From UBA2402 sp044371005 (lineage in GTDB: Bacteria; Planctomycetota; Phycisphaerae; Phycisphaerales; UBA1924), in assembly GCA_044371005.1 (NCBI GenBank), contig JBILUL010000006.1:9938-73937 (forward strand): DNA of 64,000 nt, read 5' to 3'. Positions 1 to 8,937 of this stretch are shown in pieces. The notes below the pieces were generated by a model. That model had not been told where the DNA came from. It saw only the letters and a program-made list of their open reading frames with translations, and did no database searches. Numbering within the stretch: position 1 is the first letter of the stretch; each line of letters starts with the position of its first letter. A program made the translations under genes and the position numbers.

Positions 1-1202
1 TGACGCTGCGCATCAACGATCGAACGCTCCAGCATCGTCCGCCGCTGCGTGGCCTGCTGCTCGGCATGCACTGCCGTCAGCCGTTCCTGCTCGAGCGACT
101 TGTGCCGCCCAGCCGCTTCCTGCCGCGTCAGCTCAGCGCCCTGGCGATTGCTCTCGATCTCATGCAGCTTCGCCCCCGCGGCTTCACGCTGTGTGCCAAG
201 CTCACTGTGCCGCCCCACAATCGAGACAATCCGCTGCTCGAGTTCATCATACTGCTCGAAGGCCAGCGCCAGACGCCACGCACGAAGCTCGACATCCAGC
301 TCCTTGAACTTGCGGGCCTTGGTAGCCTGTCCGCGCACCAGCCGCAGACGCCGCTCCGTTGAATCAAGCTCCTCTCGCGCCGTATCAAGGTTCGTCTGCG
401 CACGGTCCAGTTTGCGCTGCGCTTCGATGCGGCGCTGCTTGTACTTGGCAATACCCGCTGCTTCCTCGAAGATCACGCGCCGTTCCTGCGGGCTTGCCAT
501 CAGCATGGCATCGACCTTGCCCTGTTCGATGATCGAATACGCATCCGCGCCCACACCCGTATCGAGGAAGAGCTCGCGAATGTCCTTGAGACGTGCCTTC
601 TTGCCGTTGATCAGATACGCGCTCTCACCATCGCGATAGAGGCGACGCTCCACTTCAACCATGTCGGCATCAATCGGCAGCACGCGGCGGCGCCGCACCG
701 ATGCATCGACCACCGACGACTCCGCACCATTGGCATCTTCACCCAGAAGTGCCGCGACCTGTGCGACCGGCGCTTCTGCCGTTGCGGCGGATGCTTCGAC
801 CGGTGCGTCACCTTCCGCTGCGGGAGCCTGCGCACCGTCAGCCGCGGCTTCGCCTGTGGCGTCAGGCGCGGGCGTGGCCGGTTCGCCAGGCACCACCGTC
901 ATGACGGGCTGTGCGAGTTCATCGAACTGGCGCTCGACGATTGGGTTTTCGAACGTGAGTGAGACGCTGGCCATGCCGCCGGCTTTGCGGCCTGCGGAGC
1001 CGGCGAAGATCACGTCGAGCATTTCGGTGCCGCGGAGGCTCTTGCTGGAGCGTTCGCCCAGCACCCACTTGATGGCGTCGACGATGTTCGACTTGCCGCA
1101 CCCGTTGGGACCGACCACGCCGGTGATCGGGTGGTCGAACGAGAACTCGGTTCGATCTGCAAAGCTCTTGAAGCCGCTGACGGTGAGTTTGGCAAGTCGC
1201 AT
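1..1202 (-). CDS. smc: Chromosome segregation protein SMC, N-terminal part (3' end outside window)
   Basis: This is the N-terminal head and the start of the first coiled-coil arm of the SMC ATPase, which organises and segregates chromosomes as a dimer with ScpA/ScpB. The protein starts MRLAKLTVSGFKSF, followed by the Walker A segment GPNGCGKSNIVDAIKWVLGE near residues 30-50 and, later, the typical RLYRDGESAYLING and DTGVGADAYSIIEQGKVD segments. About 400 codons are present and the gene runs off the left edge. A 75-residue Ala/Pro/Glu-rich stretch (about residues 100-175) separates FENPIVERQFDEL from ERRLYRDG, where most SMC proteins have almost nothing between them. The ATG is chosen because the SMC head begins immediately after it. 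Confidence 0.95.
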   Translation of the reverse strand, partial: MRLAKLTVSGFKSFADRTEFSFDHPITGVVGPNGCGKSNIVDAIKWVLGERSSKSLRGTEMLDVIFAGSAGRKAGGMASVSLTFENPIVERQFDELAQPVMTVVPGEPATPAPDATGEAAADGAQAPAAEGDAPVEASAATAEAPVAQVAALLGEDANGAESSVVDASVRRRRVLPIDADMVEVERRLYRDGESAYLINGKKARLKDIRELFLDTGVGADAYSIIEQGKVDAMLMASPQERRVIFEEAAGIAKYKQRRIEAQRKLDRAQTNLDTAREELDSTERRLRLVRGQATKARKFKELDVELRAWRLALAFEQYDELEQRIVSIVGRHSELGTQREAAGAKLHEIESNRQGAELTRQEAAGRHKSLEQERLTAVHAEQQATQRRTMLERSIVDAQR

Positions 1203-1429
1203 GTAGTGAGCCTCCTGCGCGGGCTGCCGGCGGCGATCCGTCGCCGCGGCAATGGGGCGTAACCTACAAGATATGGGGGGTTGCTGCTCCGGCCAATCGA
1301 AAATACAGGGGGTTCTCACAAGTGACAGGTTGTCGACACCCCCACCACTTGGGCGCGAGGAGGCACACGCCGGTCTTCGCCGGCTTATCGGATGTGCGTT
1401 GATTGCCGGCAGGACCGTGCCGCGGCGGG

Positions 1430-3418
1430 TTACTTCTTGATCGGGGGCACGATCGGCACGATGGTGGGCTTCTCGCCCTGATCACCCTGGGGCGTGGTCT
1501 TGGGCTCGATCGCGGCGGGCTTGTTCAGGATGACCAGTTCCTTGTCGTCCGGAGTCTCGGGACGCTCAACCGTCGAGAACGACGCAGCCGCGGCGAGCAG
1601 CTGGCTCTTGAGCTTGTCAGTCTCGGTCGCAAATGCCGCATCGGTGGCACCTGCCTTGAACATGGCGTGGAGCACACCTACGACCTCGGAATAGGAGAGG
1701 TTCAGCCCAGGCCGCGGGTCGCCGGCTGCATTCTTCTTGGCGAAGAAGGCCACCATGTCCGGCAGCATTTCACGACACTGCTGAACGGTCGGGCGATCGC
1801 CTCCCAGCGGCATGTAGTACACGCGGACGGTGTTCTGACCTTCCTCGGCACTCATCATGAGCCGGTCAGACCAGGCCGTCACCACGCTGGGACGCGTCAT
1901 GGCCAGCTTGGCACCAAAGAGCACGATGCGAGGCCGCCCCTGCTGAGCGATGTAGATCATCGGCGCCCCGTGCGGGACCAGATCGACGAGGAACTTGTCC
2001 TCGATGAGGCGGCGTTCCACACCAACCAGAGCTGAACCCGGGAAGGCGGTTTCGGAGAGGATTTCAAGCTGCGACTGCGAGAAACGGGGTCCACCACGAT
2101 CCGGATTCGCGCGTTGAATGCTCGCGAGACGATTGAACTGGATTCGCTCGGCGCGCTTGGCAAGTGCCTCGTACGCAGCAATGCGAGTGACCAGGTCCTC
2201 CTCGTTGAGCAGTTCGCGCAGTGCCGCATCAACGGTCGGGCCCGCGTCGATGCGGCCCAGGAGATCAATCGCGGTGGTCTTGACAGGGCCCTGGCTCTTC
2301 ATCGCCAGGTCCTTGAGCGGCTGCGCGGCTCGCGGGTCACCAAGCCGTGCACCTGCACGGAGGCCTGCCATCTGCGGCGCAATCTCGGGGAACTCATAGA
2401 GCTCGCGAATGAATGGCAGCGCCTTCTGCCCCAGGGCCTCAAGGCACCAGGCCATGTTGTTGGCCATGATCGGTTCGGCCTTCACACCTTCGACATACCG
2501 GCGTGCGTACTGCTCGGGCACGTTCTGATCGATGCGAAGGTGACGGATCAGCTCAAGGAACTCATTGGGAGTCTTGCGGAATCGCGCAGGAACTCGCAGC
2601 GCAATGCTGCCACCCGAACCCGTCTGTTCGTTGGGGCCGCTGCGGCCGCGTGCTGTGGGTCCCAGATCGCCGGGGCCTTCAGGGAAGCGGCTGTTGATCG
2701 CCGAGGAAATCGAGCGAACCAGCTGGAAACTGGGCGTATTGAGCGACATCTCGATCTGCAGCGGATTCGACACCACGCCGCCGTCGAGCACGCGTCCAAC
2801 GGTGCGGGTTACGCCGGCATCTTCCTTGCCCGGCTCGGCAAACGGATTGATGAAGATCGGCCCGCGGCACTTGGCAATGCTCCGGGCCTGAATCTGCCCG
2901 AACGTGTTTGCATCACCCAGACGAAGATCTGTGGTCCACAGCGTGCCGCCTTCAATGCTGCTGGCATTGATGGCCCGCACATAGACATCGAAGGTTGCGC
3001 CAGCGGGCGCACCGGGAGGCACCGCCGCTTGCACGAGCACCACGGCGACGTTCTTGTCGCGCAGCAACTGACTGGGCGTGACGCCTTCGAGCGGCGAGCC
3101 CTTCATGTCATTGGACTTGCCAATGCCCATGAGGCCCATCTCGCGTTCCATCGTGGACTTCACGCTTTCTGGAAGCACATCGCCGCCGGTGCCATTGAGG
3201 CCGACCACGAGGCCATAGCCCGAGACGAGGAAGGGCTCAACGCCTTGGAAGGTCACTTCAGCGCCGATGGTGCCGCGAAGCAGGGAGGGGACATCGCGTG
3301 CGGGTTGAACGGCGACAGGCTTGGGTTTGGTGGGTTCAGAAGCGCAGGAACCAATCAATGCTGCGGCGCATGCCGCGGCGAGACTGAAGAACCGAACTGC
3401 ACATTCGCGGGTCGTCAA
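1430..3418 (-). CDS. FlgI (flagellar P-ring)-domain lipoprotein with HEAT-like repeats
   Basis: This is a probable envelope lipoprotein. The signal peptide ends in LIGSC, a lipobox, followed by a Pro/Lys-rich linker and then the FlgI hallmark VSGYGLVVGLNGTGG near residue 65-80 and a P-ring-type domain to about residue 330. The next 110 residues look like alpha-helical HEAT-type repeats (for example RLGDPRAAQPLKDLA), which ordinary FlgI of about 370 residues lacks. The C-terminal third is unassigned and ends in a Lys/Pro-rich tail. I prefer the TTG start because GGAG lies 7 nt upstream and the signal peptide follows directly; an ATG 16 codons earlier would put a non-signal sequence in front. 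No other flagellar gene is nearby, so a role in a flagellum is only inferred. Confidence 0.8.
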   Translation of the reverse strand: MTTRECAVRFFSLAAACAAALIGSCASEPTKPKPVAVQPARDVPSLLRGTIGAEVTFQGVEPFLVSGYGLVVGLNGTGGDVLPESVKSTMEREMGLMGIGKSNDMKGSPLEGVTPSQLLRDKNVAVVLVQAAVPPGAPAGATFDVYVRAINASSIEGGTLWTTDLRLGDANTFGQIQARSIAKCRGPIFINPFAEPGKEDAGVTRTVGRVLDGGVVSNPLQIEMSLNTPSFQLVRSISSAINSRFPEGPGDLGPTARGRSGPNEQTGSGGSIALRVPARFRKTPNEFLELIRHLRIDQNVPEQYARRYVEGVKAEPIMANNMAWCLEALGQKALPFIRELYEFPEIAPQMAGLRAGARLGDPRAAQPLKDLAMKSQGPVKTTAIDLLGRIDAGPTVDAALRELLNEEDLVTRIAAYEALAKRAERIQFNRLASIQRANPDRGGPRFSQSQLEILSETAFPGSALVGVERRLIEDKFLVDLVPHGAPMIYIAQQGRPRIVLFGAKLAMTRPSVVTAWSDRLMMSAEEGQNTVRVYYMPLGGDRPTVQQCREMLPDMVAFFAKKNAAGDPRPGLNLSYSEVVGVLHAMFKAGATDAAFATETDKLKSQLLAAAASFSTVERPETPDDKELVILNKPAAIEPKTTPQGDQGEKPTIVPIVPPIKK

Positions 3419-3679
3419 AGGGCTACTCCAGAAACAGGTGCGTGAATGTACGTTCATCCAACGCAAAGAGCGGCATCAGGGCCACGGGAAGACCCCAAGT
3501 TCTACCCGCCGCGACTCCTGGCTGATGCTCTAACCGACACCCTATCCCACCGACGATTCCCTTCTCCAGAGCACCCGGGCAATTCCACCTAGTCGCCGAC
3601 AACCAACTGCGCAGACAGCACTTGCGCCCAATTGACAGCTTCGTCACAAAAAACCCCCATCATTTTGTGGAATTGCATC

Positions 3680-3707
3680 TTGAACCCACCACCAGTTGTG
3701 GTATCCT
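3680..3707 (+). promoter_or_regulatory. Candidate sigma-70 promoter upstream of dcd
   Basis: TTGAAC and TATCCT hexamers are separated by 16 nt and point toward dcd, leaving a leader of about 240 nt before its GTG. The 483-bp gap between the FlgI-like gene and dcd holds no convincing ORF. Its second half is unusually G-rich on this strand. The call rests on hexamer match only. Confidence 0.4.
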
Positions 3708-3724
3708 GTACCTCGAACTCCCCA

Positions 3725-3746
3725 CCGGTCGCATGGGTGCGACCGG
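3725..3746 (+). other. 9-bp hairpin in the dcd leader
   Basis: CCGGTCGCA and TGCGACCGG form a perfect 9-bp stem around a TGGG loop, about 20 nt after the candidate -10 hexamer. No T-run follows, so it is not a simple intrinsic terminator. It may shape the leader RNA. No known riboswitch or protein-leader motif was recognised. Confidence 0.5.
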
Positions 3747-3949
3747 ACGGAAGTGTGGTGGCTGGTGGCTCCCAACTTGATTCGGACGATTTGGCGGACC
3801 GGGCTCATCTTGAGTTCGGGGCTTGTTCGTCGCCTGAATCAGTGGTGTGCTGCTGGTCATTTCCGGGAAAGGGGTTCGTTGAGGTGAGGTTGGGCGGGGG
3901 GCTGTGTGTGGGACTGGTGTGGTGAGGTCGGCTTGAGAAGGGTGGCAGC

Positions 3950-4528
3950 GTGGGTGTTCTGAGTGATGGACAAATTCGCGAGCACGTGAAGATCGAGCCC
4001 TTCGAGCGGGCCGTCAAGCGTGCGGGCCGCATCAGCTACGGTGTGTCGAGCTATGGCTACGACGTCCGGGTTGGGACGCGGTTCAAGGTGTTCACTCCCA
4101 CGACCCGCAGCGGCGACATTGCGATCATCGATCCCAAGTCCTTCAGCGACGACATGATGATCGAAGTTGATGTGGCGACGCGCCCCGCCGACAAGCAGTA
4201 CGTGATCATCCCTCCCAACTCCTTCGCGCTCTGCGAGACCGTCGAATACCTCGAGATTCCCCGGGATGTCCTGGCGATCTGCGTTGGCAAGAGCACCTAT
4301 GCCCGGTGTGGTCTGATCGTGAATGTCACGCCCCTGGAGCCTGAGTGGCGGGGCAAGGTGACGCTCGAGATCAGCAACACGACGCCTCTGCCCGCACGTG
4401 TGTATGCCAACGAGGGCGTCGCCCAGTTAGTCTTCCTGAAAGCCGATCGATTGTGTGAAGTGAGTTATGCCGACAAGGGCGGCAAGTATCAGGATCAGAG
4501 CGGTCTGACGCTCCCGAAAGTCGACTGA
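3950..4528 (+). CDS. dcd: dCTP deaminase
   Basis: This 192-residue enzyme deaminates dCTP to dUTP and feeds thymidylate synthesis. The length and the family blocks fit: GVSSYGYDVRVG, IIDPKSF, the PNSFALCETVEYLEIP strand, GKSTYARCG and the catalytic region PLEPEWRGKVTLEISN with its active-site Glu. The start is GTG, with AGAAGG about 8 nt upstream. It could be a bifunctional dCTP deaminase/dUTPase, which cannot be separated by eye. It sits directly before nrdJ on the same strand, so two deoxynucleotide supply genes are adjacent. Confidence 0.93.
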   Translation: MGVLSDGQIREHVKIEPFERAVKRAGRISYGVSSYGYDVRVGTRFKVFTPTTRSGDIAIIDPKSFSDDMMIEVDVATRPADKQYVIIPPNSFALCETVEYLEIPRDVLAICVGKSTYARCGLIVNVTPLEPEWRGKVTLEISNTTPLPARVYANEGVAQLVFLKADRLCEVSYADKGGKYQDQSGLTLPKVD

Positions 4529-4797
4529 AATCTGCCGCGTGTTTTCCTCCGCTGGCTCGATCGACTGAATCCGCTCCCAATCCTATTACCAATCCAGTAT
4601 CCCGACCGTTCGTTTCCGTTCCCTGTGTCTGTTTCCGAATCGTGTGTTTGTCCGGTTCTTCGTGCGGACCGTTTCTGGTCTCTCCGCTGACACCCGCGGC
4701 ATCCCGCCGCGAATGACAGTTCCGAATCGACCCGCACCGCAGCAGTCACGCAGAGTCTTCCCCTCTCTCCCTTTCTCCACCGTACGCAGGACGCCCG

Positions 4798-7700
4798 ATG
4801 AAGATCGCACGCAAGTTCACCACCACAGGAAGCGACCCCTTTGCCTCTGTCAAGTGGGTCACTCGACAGTCCAAGATCACCAACCCGGACGGGTCGGTTG
4901 TCTTCTCCATGGATGACGCGCAGGTGCCCGAGACGTGGTCGCAGCTTGCCACCGACATCATGGTGAGCAAGTACTTCCGCAAGGCCGGCGTCCCGCAGCC
5001 CGATGGCACCAACGGGCCCGAGCGCTCGGCACGTCAGGTGATTCATCGCCTGGCTGGCTGCTGGCGTTTCTGGGGCGAGAAGCACGGCTACTTCGACACC
5101 AAGGAAGACGCACAGGCCTTCTACGACGAACTCGCTTACATGATGGTGCACCAGATGTGCGCCCCCAACAGCCCCCAGTGGTTCAACACCGGGCTGAACT
5201 TTGCCTACGGCATCACCGGCCCCTCGCAGGGCCACTGGATCGTTGATCCCAAGACCGGCGAACCCGGCCTTGCCGACGACGCTTACACCCACCCGCAGCC
5301 CCACGCCTGCTTCATCCAGAGCGTGAGCGATGACCTGGTGAATGAAGGCGGCATCATGGACCTGTGGGTCCGCGAGGCTCGTCTCTTCAAGTACGGCAGC
5401 GGCACTGGCACCAACTTCTCCAACCTCCGCGCAGATGGCGAAAAGCTCTCCGGCGGCGGTCGCAGCTCGGGCCTCATGTCCTGGCTGAAGATCGGCGATC
5501 GCGCCGCCTCCGCCATCAAGAGCGGCGGCACCACGCGTCGCGCCGCCAAGATGGTCTGTCTCGACATGGACCACCCCGACATCGCCGAGTTCGTGAACTG
5601 GAAGGTTCGCGAGGAGATCAAGGTCCAGGCACTGGTCGAAGGCTTCAACCTTCTCAAGAAGCACGATCCCGCGCTCGCCAAGCAGTGCAAGGAGCTCAAG
5701 CTCGAGCTCGACTACGACTACAACGGCGAGGCCTACCAGACCGTCAGCGGTCAGAACAGCAACAACTCCGTCCGCATTCCCGATGCGTTCTTCGATGCAC
5801 TCGATGCCAATGCCGAGTGGAAGACGATCAATCGCGTCAGCGGTAAGGTCGCCAAGACCATGCCCTCGTCGAAGCTGTGGGATGACATCGGCTACGCCGC
5901 GTGGCGGTGCGCCGATCCGGGCGTGCAGTACGACACGACGATCAACGCCTGGCACACGTGCCCCAGCGGCGGTCGCATCAACGCGAGCAACCCCTGCTCT
6001 GAGTACATGTTCCTTGACAACACGGCATGCAACCTTGCATCGCTGAACGTCATCAAGTTCTACAACTCCGAGACTCGCATGTTCGATGTCGCTGCGTATG
6101 AGCACGGCGTTGACCTGTGGACGATGGTGCTCGAGATCAGCGTGCTGATGGCCGCGTTCCCCAGCCGCGAGATTGCGGAGCTCTCATTCAAGTACCGCAC
6201 GCTGGGACTTGGCTATGCCAACCTTGGTGCCATGCTCATGCAGGCTGGCATCGCGTATGACAGCGATGAAGCTCGCGCGGTATGCGCCTGCCTCACGGCG
6301 ATTCTCACTGGTCGTTCCTACCGCATGTCGGCGGAACTGGCCCGCGAGCACGGAGCCTTTGCAGGCTACGCCGCGGACAAGGAGAACATGCTGCGTGTGA
6401 TCCGCAATCACCGCCGCGCTGCACACGGCGTCGCCCGCTCCAGCAACGAGTACGAGCAGCTTCGCATCCGTCCCGTGCCGATCGACCACGGTGTGGTCAA
6501 GAGCGGCCGCGTCCGGATCGCCAACGCCAATGCGCTGCTCGGCCGCGCCGTCAAGGCGTGGGATGAAGCGCTCACGCTGGGCGAGAAGCATGGCTTCCGC
6601 AATGCTCAGACGACCGTCATCGCCCCCACTGGCACCATCGGTCTGCTCATGGACTGCGACACCACGGGTGTCGAGCCTGACTTTGCTCTCGTGAAGTTCA
6701 AGAAGCTCGCCGGCGGCGGCTACTTCAAGATCGCCAACGAATCGGTGCGTCCTGCCCTCAAGGCACTGGGCCACACCGATTCGCAGATCACCGAGATCAT
6801 GGCCTTCATCCTGGGCGAGTTGTCGCTCAAGGTGGCCTGCCCGGGTTCGCTCAAGGGCACCTTGGCCGGTGAAACGCTCGCGGCGTACCTCGTCCGCAAG
6901 GGTGTGCCCGCCGCGGAAGTCGCGAAGATCGAAGAAGGTCTCCCGGGCGTGTTCGATCTCTCCTTCGCCTTTGCGTCATGGGCGCTCTCGCCCGAGGCGC
7001 TCAAGGCCTGCGGCATCGACCCCGCCGCGGCACAGGCTGACCCTGGCTTCAACCTCCTCAAGGCTCTGGGCATCAGCCCCGCCGACATGGAAGCGTTGAC
7101 CATCAAGATCTGCGGTACCTCGACCATCGAAGGTGCACCGCACCTCAAGGCTGAACACCTTTCAGTGTTCGACTGCGCGAACAAGTGCGGCAAGCTGGGC
7201 AAGCGATTCATCGCTCCCGGCGGCCACATTCGCATGATGGGTGCTGCACAGCCCTTCATCAGCGGTGCGATCTCCAAGACCATCAACCTGCCCAACGAAG
7301 CCAGCGAGGCCGACATCAAGGCCTGCTACCGCGAGTCGTGGGAACTTGGCCTCAAGGCCAATGCCCTCTATCGCGATGGTTGCAAGCTCAGCCAGCCCCT
7401 TTCCGCAACGGCCGATGAGGCCAAGAAGGAAGCGGGCAAGGAAGATGCTCCCAAGGAAGTCGCCGCGGCCACCCCGGTTCCAGTCGCCGCCGCACCGGCT
7501 CCGGCCATCAGTCCCGTCGCTCCGCTCGAACTGCCGATCAACCCGGCACCGGCTCGCGCGGCCCGTCGTCGCCTCGCCGACACGCGGCGGTCGCTCACGC
7601 ACAAGTTCAACGTCGCCGGCCACGAGGGCTACCTCACCGTCGGCCTTTACGACGACAGCCAGCCTGGCGAGCTCTTCATCACGATGAGCAAGGAAGGCTC

Positions 7701-8247
7701 CACCATCGGCGGCCTGATGGATTCGCTCGGCACCGCAACGAGCGTCTCACTGCAGTACGGCGTGCCGATCAAGAGTCTCGTTGATAAGTTCAGCCACCAG
7801 CGGTTCGAACCCGCAGGCATGACCGAGAATCCTGATATCCCGATTGCCAAGAGCCTGGTTGACTACATCTTCCGCTGGATGGGCATGCAGTTCATCCCCG
7901 GCTACCGCGAAGCCCACGCGCCCCGCCGCGGCGGCGATCACGACAGCCATCACGAAGAACCCGCACCCCTCTGGCAGGGCGTCCCTCGCATCACCGATTC
8001 TCACTCCGCCGCTCCTGCCACCCCGGCCACCATCAAGACCACGGTGGTCTCGCAGGAGGTGAAGGTGACCAAGATCGGCGCACTCGTCACCGAGACTGAG
8101 ACCCAGACCTCGATGTCGAGCACCCTCTCCGAGTACATGAACAGCGTGGGCGATGCTCCGGCATGCGACGTCTGCGGCACCATCACGGTCCGCAGCGGCA
8201 CCTGCTACAAGTGCGTCAACTGCGGCAACAGCATGGGCTGCAGCTGA
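4798..8247 (+). CDS. nrdJ: Adenosylcobalamin-dependent (class II) ribonucleotide reductase
   Basis: This 1149-residue single-chain class II reductase makes deoxyribonucleotides without oxygen using a cobalamin-derived radical. The active-site loop NPCSEY gives Asn398, Cys400 (thiyl site) and Glu402; Cys171 in HACF is the likely first cysteine of the redox pair. The PTGTIG and TTGVEPDF blocks are intact. After an Ala/Pro-rich linker near residue 880-920 there is a TSCPD-type domain (about 930-1040) and a C-terminal zinc-ribbon-like tail with CDVC, CYKC and CGNSMGC, the usual disulfide-relay end. The 270-bp upstream gap was checked for a B12 riboswitch and none was seen. A long opposite-strand reading frame over this gene is a codon-bias shadow. 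Confidence 0.97.
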   Translation: MKIARKFTTTGSDPFASVKWVTRQSKITNPDGSVVFSMDDAQVPETWSQLATDIMVSKYFRKAGVPQPDGTNGPERSARQVIHRLAGCWRFWGEKHGYFDTKEDAQAFYDELAYMMVHQMCAPNSPQWFNTGLNFAYGITGPSQGHWIVDPKTGEPGLADDAYTHPQPHACFIQSVSDDLVNEGGIMDLWVREARLFKYGSGTGTNFSNLRADGEKLSGGGRSSGLMSWLKIGDRAASAIKSGGTTRRAAKMVCLDMDHPDIAEFVNWKVREEIKVQALVEGFNLLKKHDPALAKQCKELKLELDYDYNGEAYQTVSGQNSNNSVRIPDAFFDALDANAEWKTINRVSGKVAKTMPSSKLWDDIGYAAWRCADPGVQYDTTINAWHTCPSGGRINASNPCSEYMFLDNTACNLASLNVIKFYNSETRMFDVAAYEHGVDLWTMVLEISVLMAAFPSREIAELSFKYRTLGLGYANLGAMLMQAGIAYDSDEARAVCACLTAILTGRSYRMSAELAREHGAFAGYAADKENMLRVIRNHRRAAHGVARSSNEYEQLRIRPVPIDHGVVKSGRVRIANANALLGRAVKAWDEALTLGEKHGFRNAQTTVIAPTGTIGLLMDCDTTGVEPDFALVKFKKLAGGGYFKIANESVRPALKALGHTDSQITEIMAFILGELSLKVACPGSLKGTLAGETLAAYLVRKGVPAAEVAKIEEGLPGVFDLSFAFASWALSPEALKACGIDPAAAQADPGFNLLKALGISPADMEALTIKICGTSTIEGAPHLKAEHLSVFDCANKCGKLGKRFIAPGGHIRMMGAAQPFISGAISKTINLPNEASEADIKACYRESWELGLKANALYRDGCKLSQPLSATADEAKKEAGKEDAPKEVAAATPVPVAAAPAPAISPVAPLELPINPAPARAARRRLADTRRSLTHKFNVAGHEGYLTVGLYDDSQPGELFITMSKEGSTIGGLMDSLGTATSVSLQYGVPIKSLVDKFSHQRFEPAGMTENPDIPIAKSLVDYIFRWMGMQFIPGYREAHAPRRGGDHDSHHEEPAPLWQGVPRITDSHSAAPATPATIKTTVVSQEVKVTKIGALVTETETQTSMSSTLSEYMNSVGDAPACDVCGTITVRSGTCYKCVNCGNSMGCS

Positions 8248-8766
8248 GTCCGCGTGAACGAACCCGTTTGAATGACACCAGCCGCGAGCGATGTGCTCGC
8301 GGCGACAGAAAGGACTGAATTGAAGGATCGAACAGACTGACAGGCACTGCCTTTGGTGAAGAAGGCTGGGTGTTCGGATGATCGTTGCTGACGGTGCTTC
8401 GCCCGGGTGGACACTGCCGCCGGGAAGTAGGAAGCCCGACGGGGCGGATATTCGAGGACCGAAGCCGACCCACCGCTGGGCGTGTGAATTGGACCAATCG
8501 GCGGCGATTTCGGACGCGACTCGAGTTCCGCATCCGAGAACGAGGATCAACCAAGGTATCACCCAGGCCATGTGATACACGATCGCCATGGAGCGTCCGA
8601 ATCACGCGCACGAGACCGGGCAGGCCACCACCCGCAGCGAAAGGCTGAACCCCAGCCTTCTTCATCAAAGCTACCGCCTCGACATGTCCACCACATGCAG
8701 GGATCAAGCACTGGCGGCCCACCCCCGCCGGCCACTTTCGAGAGGCCATTGACCCTGCACCTCCCC
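8248..8766 (+). other. Non-coding region after nrdJ with long-range inverted repeat; candidate structured RNA
   Basis: No convincing protein gene lies between nrdJ and the next CDS. A 9-bp perfect hairpin (GCCGCGAGC/GCTCGCGGC, loop GATGT) occupies 8281-8303. Bases 8351-8370 can pair with 8651-8670 as 20 contiguous pairs, 19 Watson-Crick and one G-U, enclosing 280 nt. Just inside this helix, CGGGTGG (about 8404-8411) can pair with CCACCCG on the other side, so the complementarity extends inward with interruptions. A strong terminator ends the stretch. tmRNA, RNase P RNA and SRP RNA signatures were looked for and not found. It may be a structured small RNA, an extended nrdJ 3' UTR, or a remnant of an inverted-repeat element. 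Confidence 0.45.
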
Positions 8767-8804
8767 AAGCCCCCGGGTCCCACCACCCGGGGGCTTACTT
8801 TTTT
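8767..8804 (+). terminator. Strong intrinsic terminator
   Basis: A 12-bp perfect stem (AAGCCCCCGGGT/ACCCGGGGGCTT) with a CCCACC loop is followed by ACTTTTTT. It has no T-run in the other orientation, so it ends transcription coming from nrdJ or from a transcript inside the preceding non-coding stretch. Confidence 0.92.
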
Positions 8805-8937
8805 ACACGTTGCGGCCACGCCTTCACTCGCAATCTACCCCGTTACACATTTTTCAGGCGTTCGGCAATAATCGAAACTCCTGCTCGTTGAATCACCGTC
8901 GCAACCACACCACGCGACACCCACAGGAGTTTGAATC

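Noticed and set aside
2114..3445. Plus-strand open frame of 443 codons antisense to the FlgI-like gene
   Set aside because: It has no recognisable motif, and the minus frame has lipobox, FlgI hallmark and a Shine-Dalgarno site.
4529..4797. Cobalamin riboswitch upstream of nrdJ
   Set aside because: No B12-box-like core or conserved junction could be found in the 270-bp leader.
4495..6105. Long minus-strand open frame (536 codons) antisense to nrdJ
   Set aside because: It lies opposite a well-supported class II reductase, has no family motif, and is rich in residues expected from the complement of GC-biased codons.
8330..8766. tmRNA, RNase P RNA or SRP RNA after nrdJ
   Set aside because: The GAGGAAAGTCCGG-type RNase P core, tRNA-like tmRNA ends and the SRP core are all missing on both strands.
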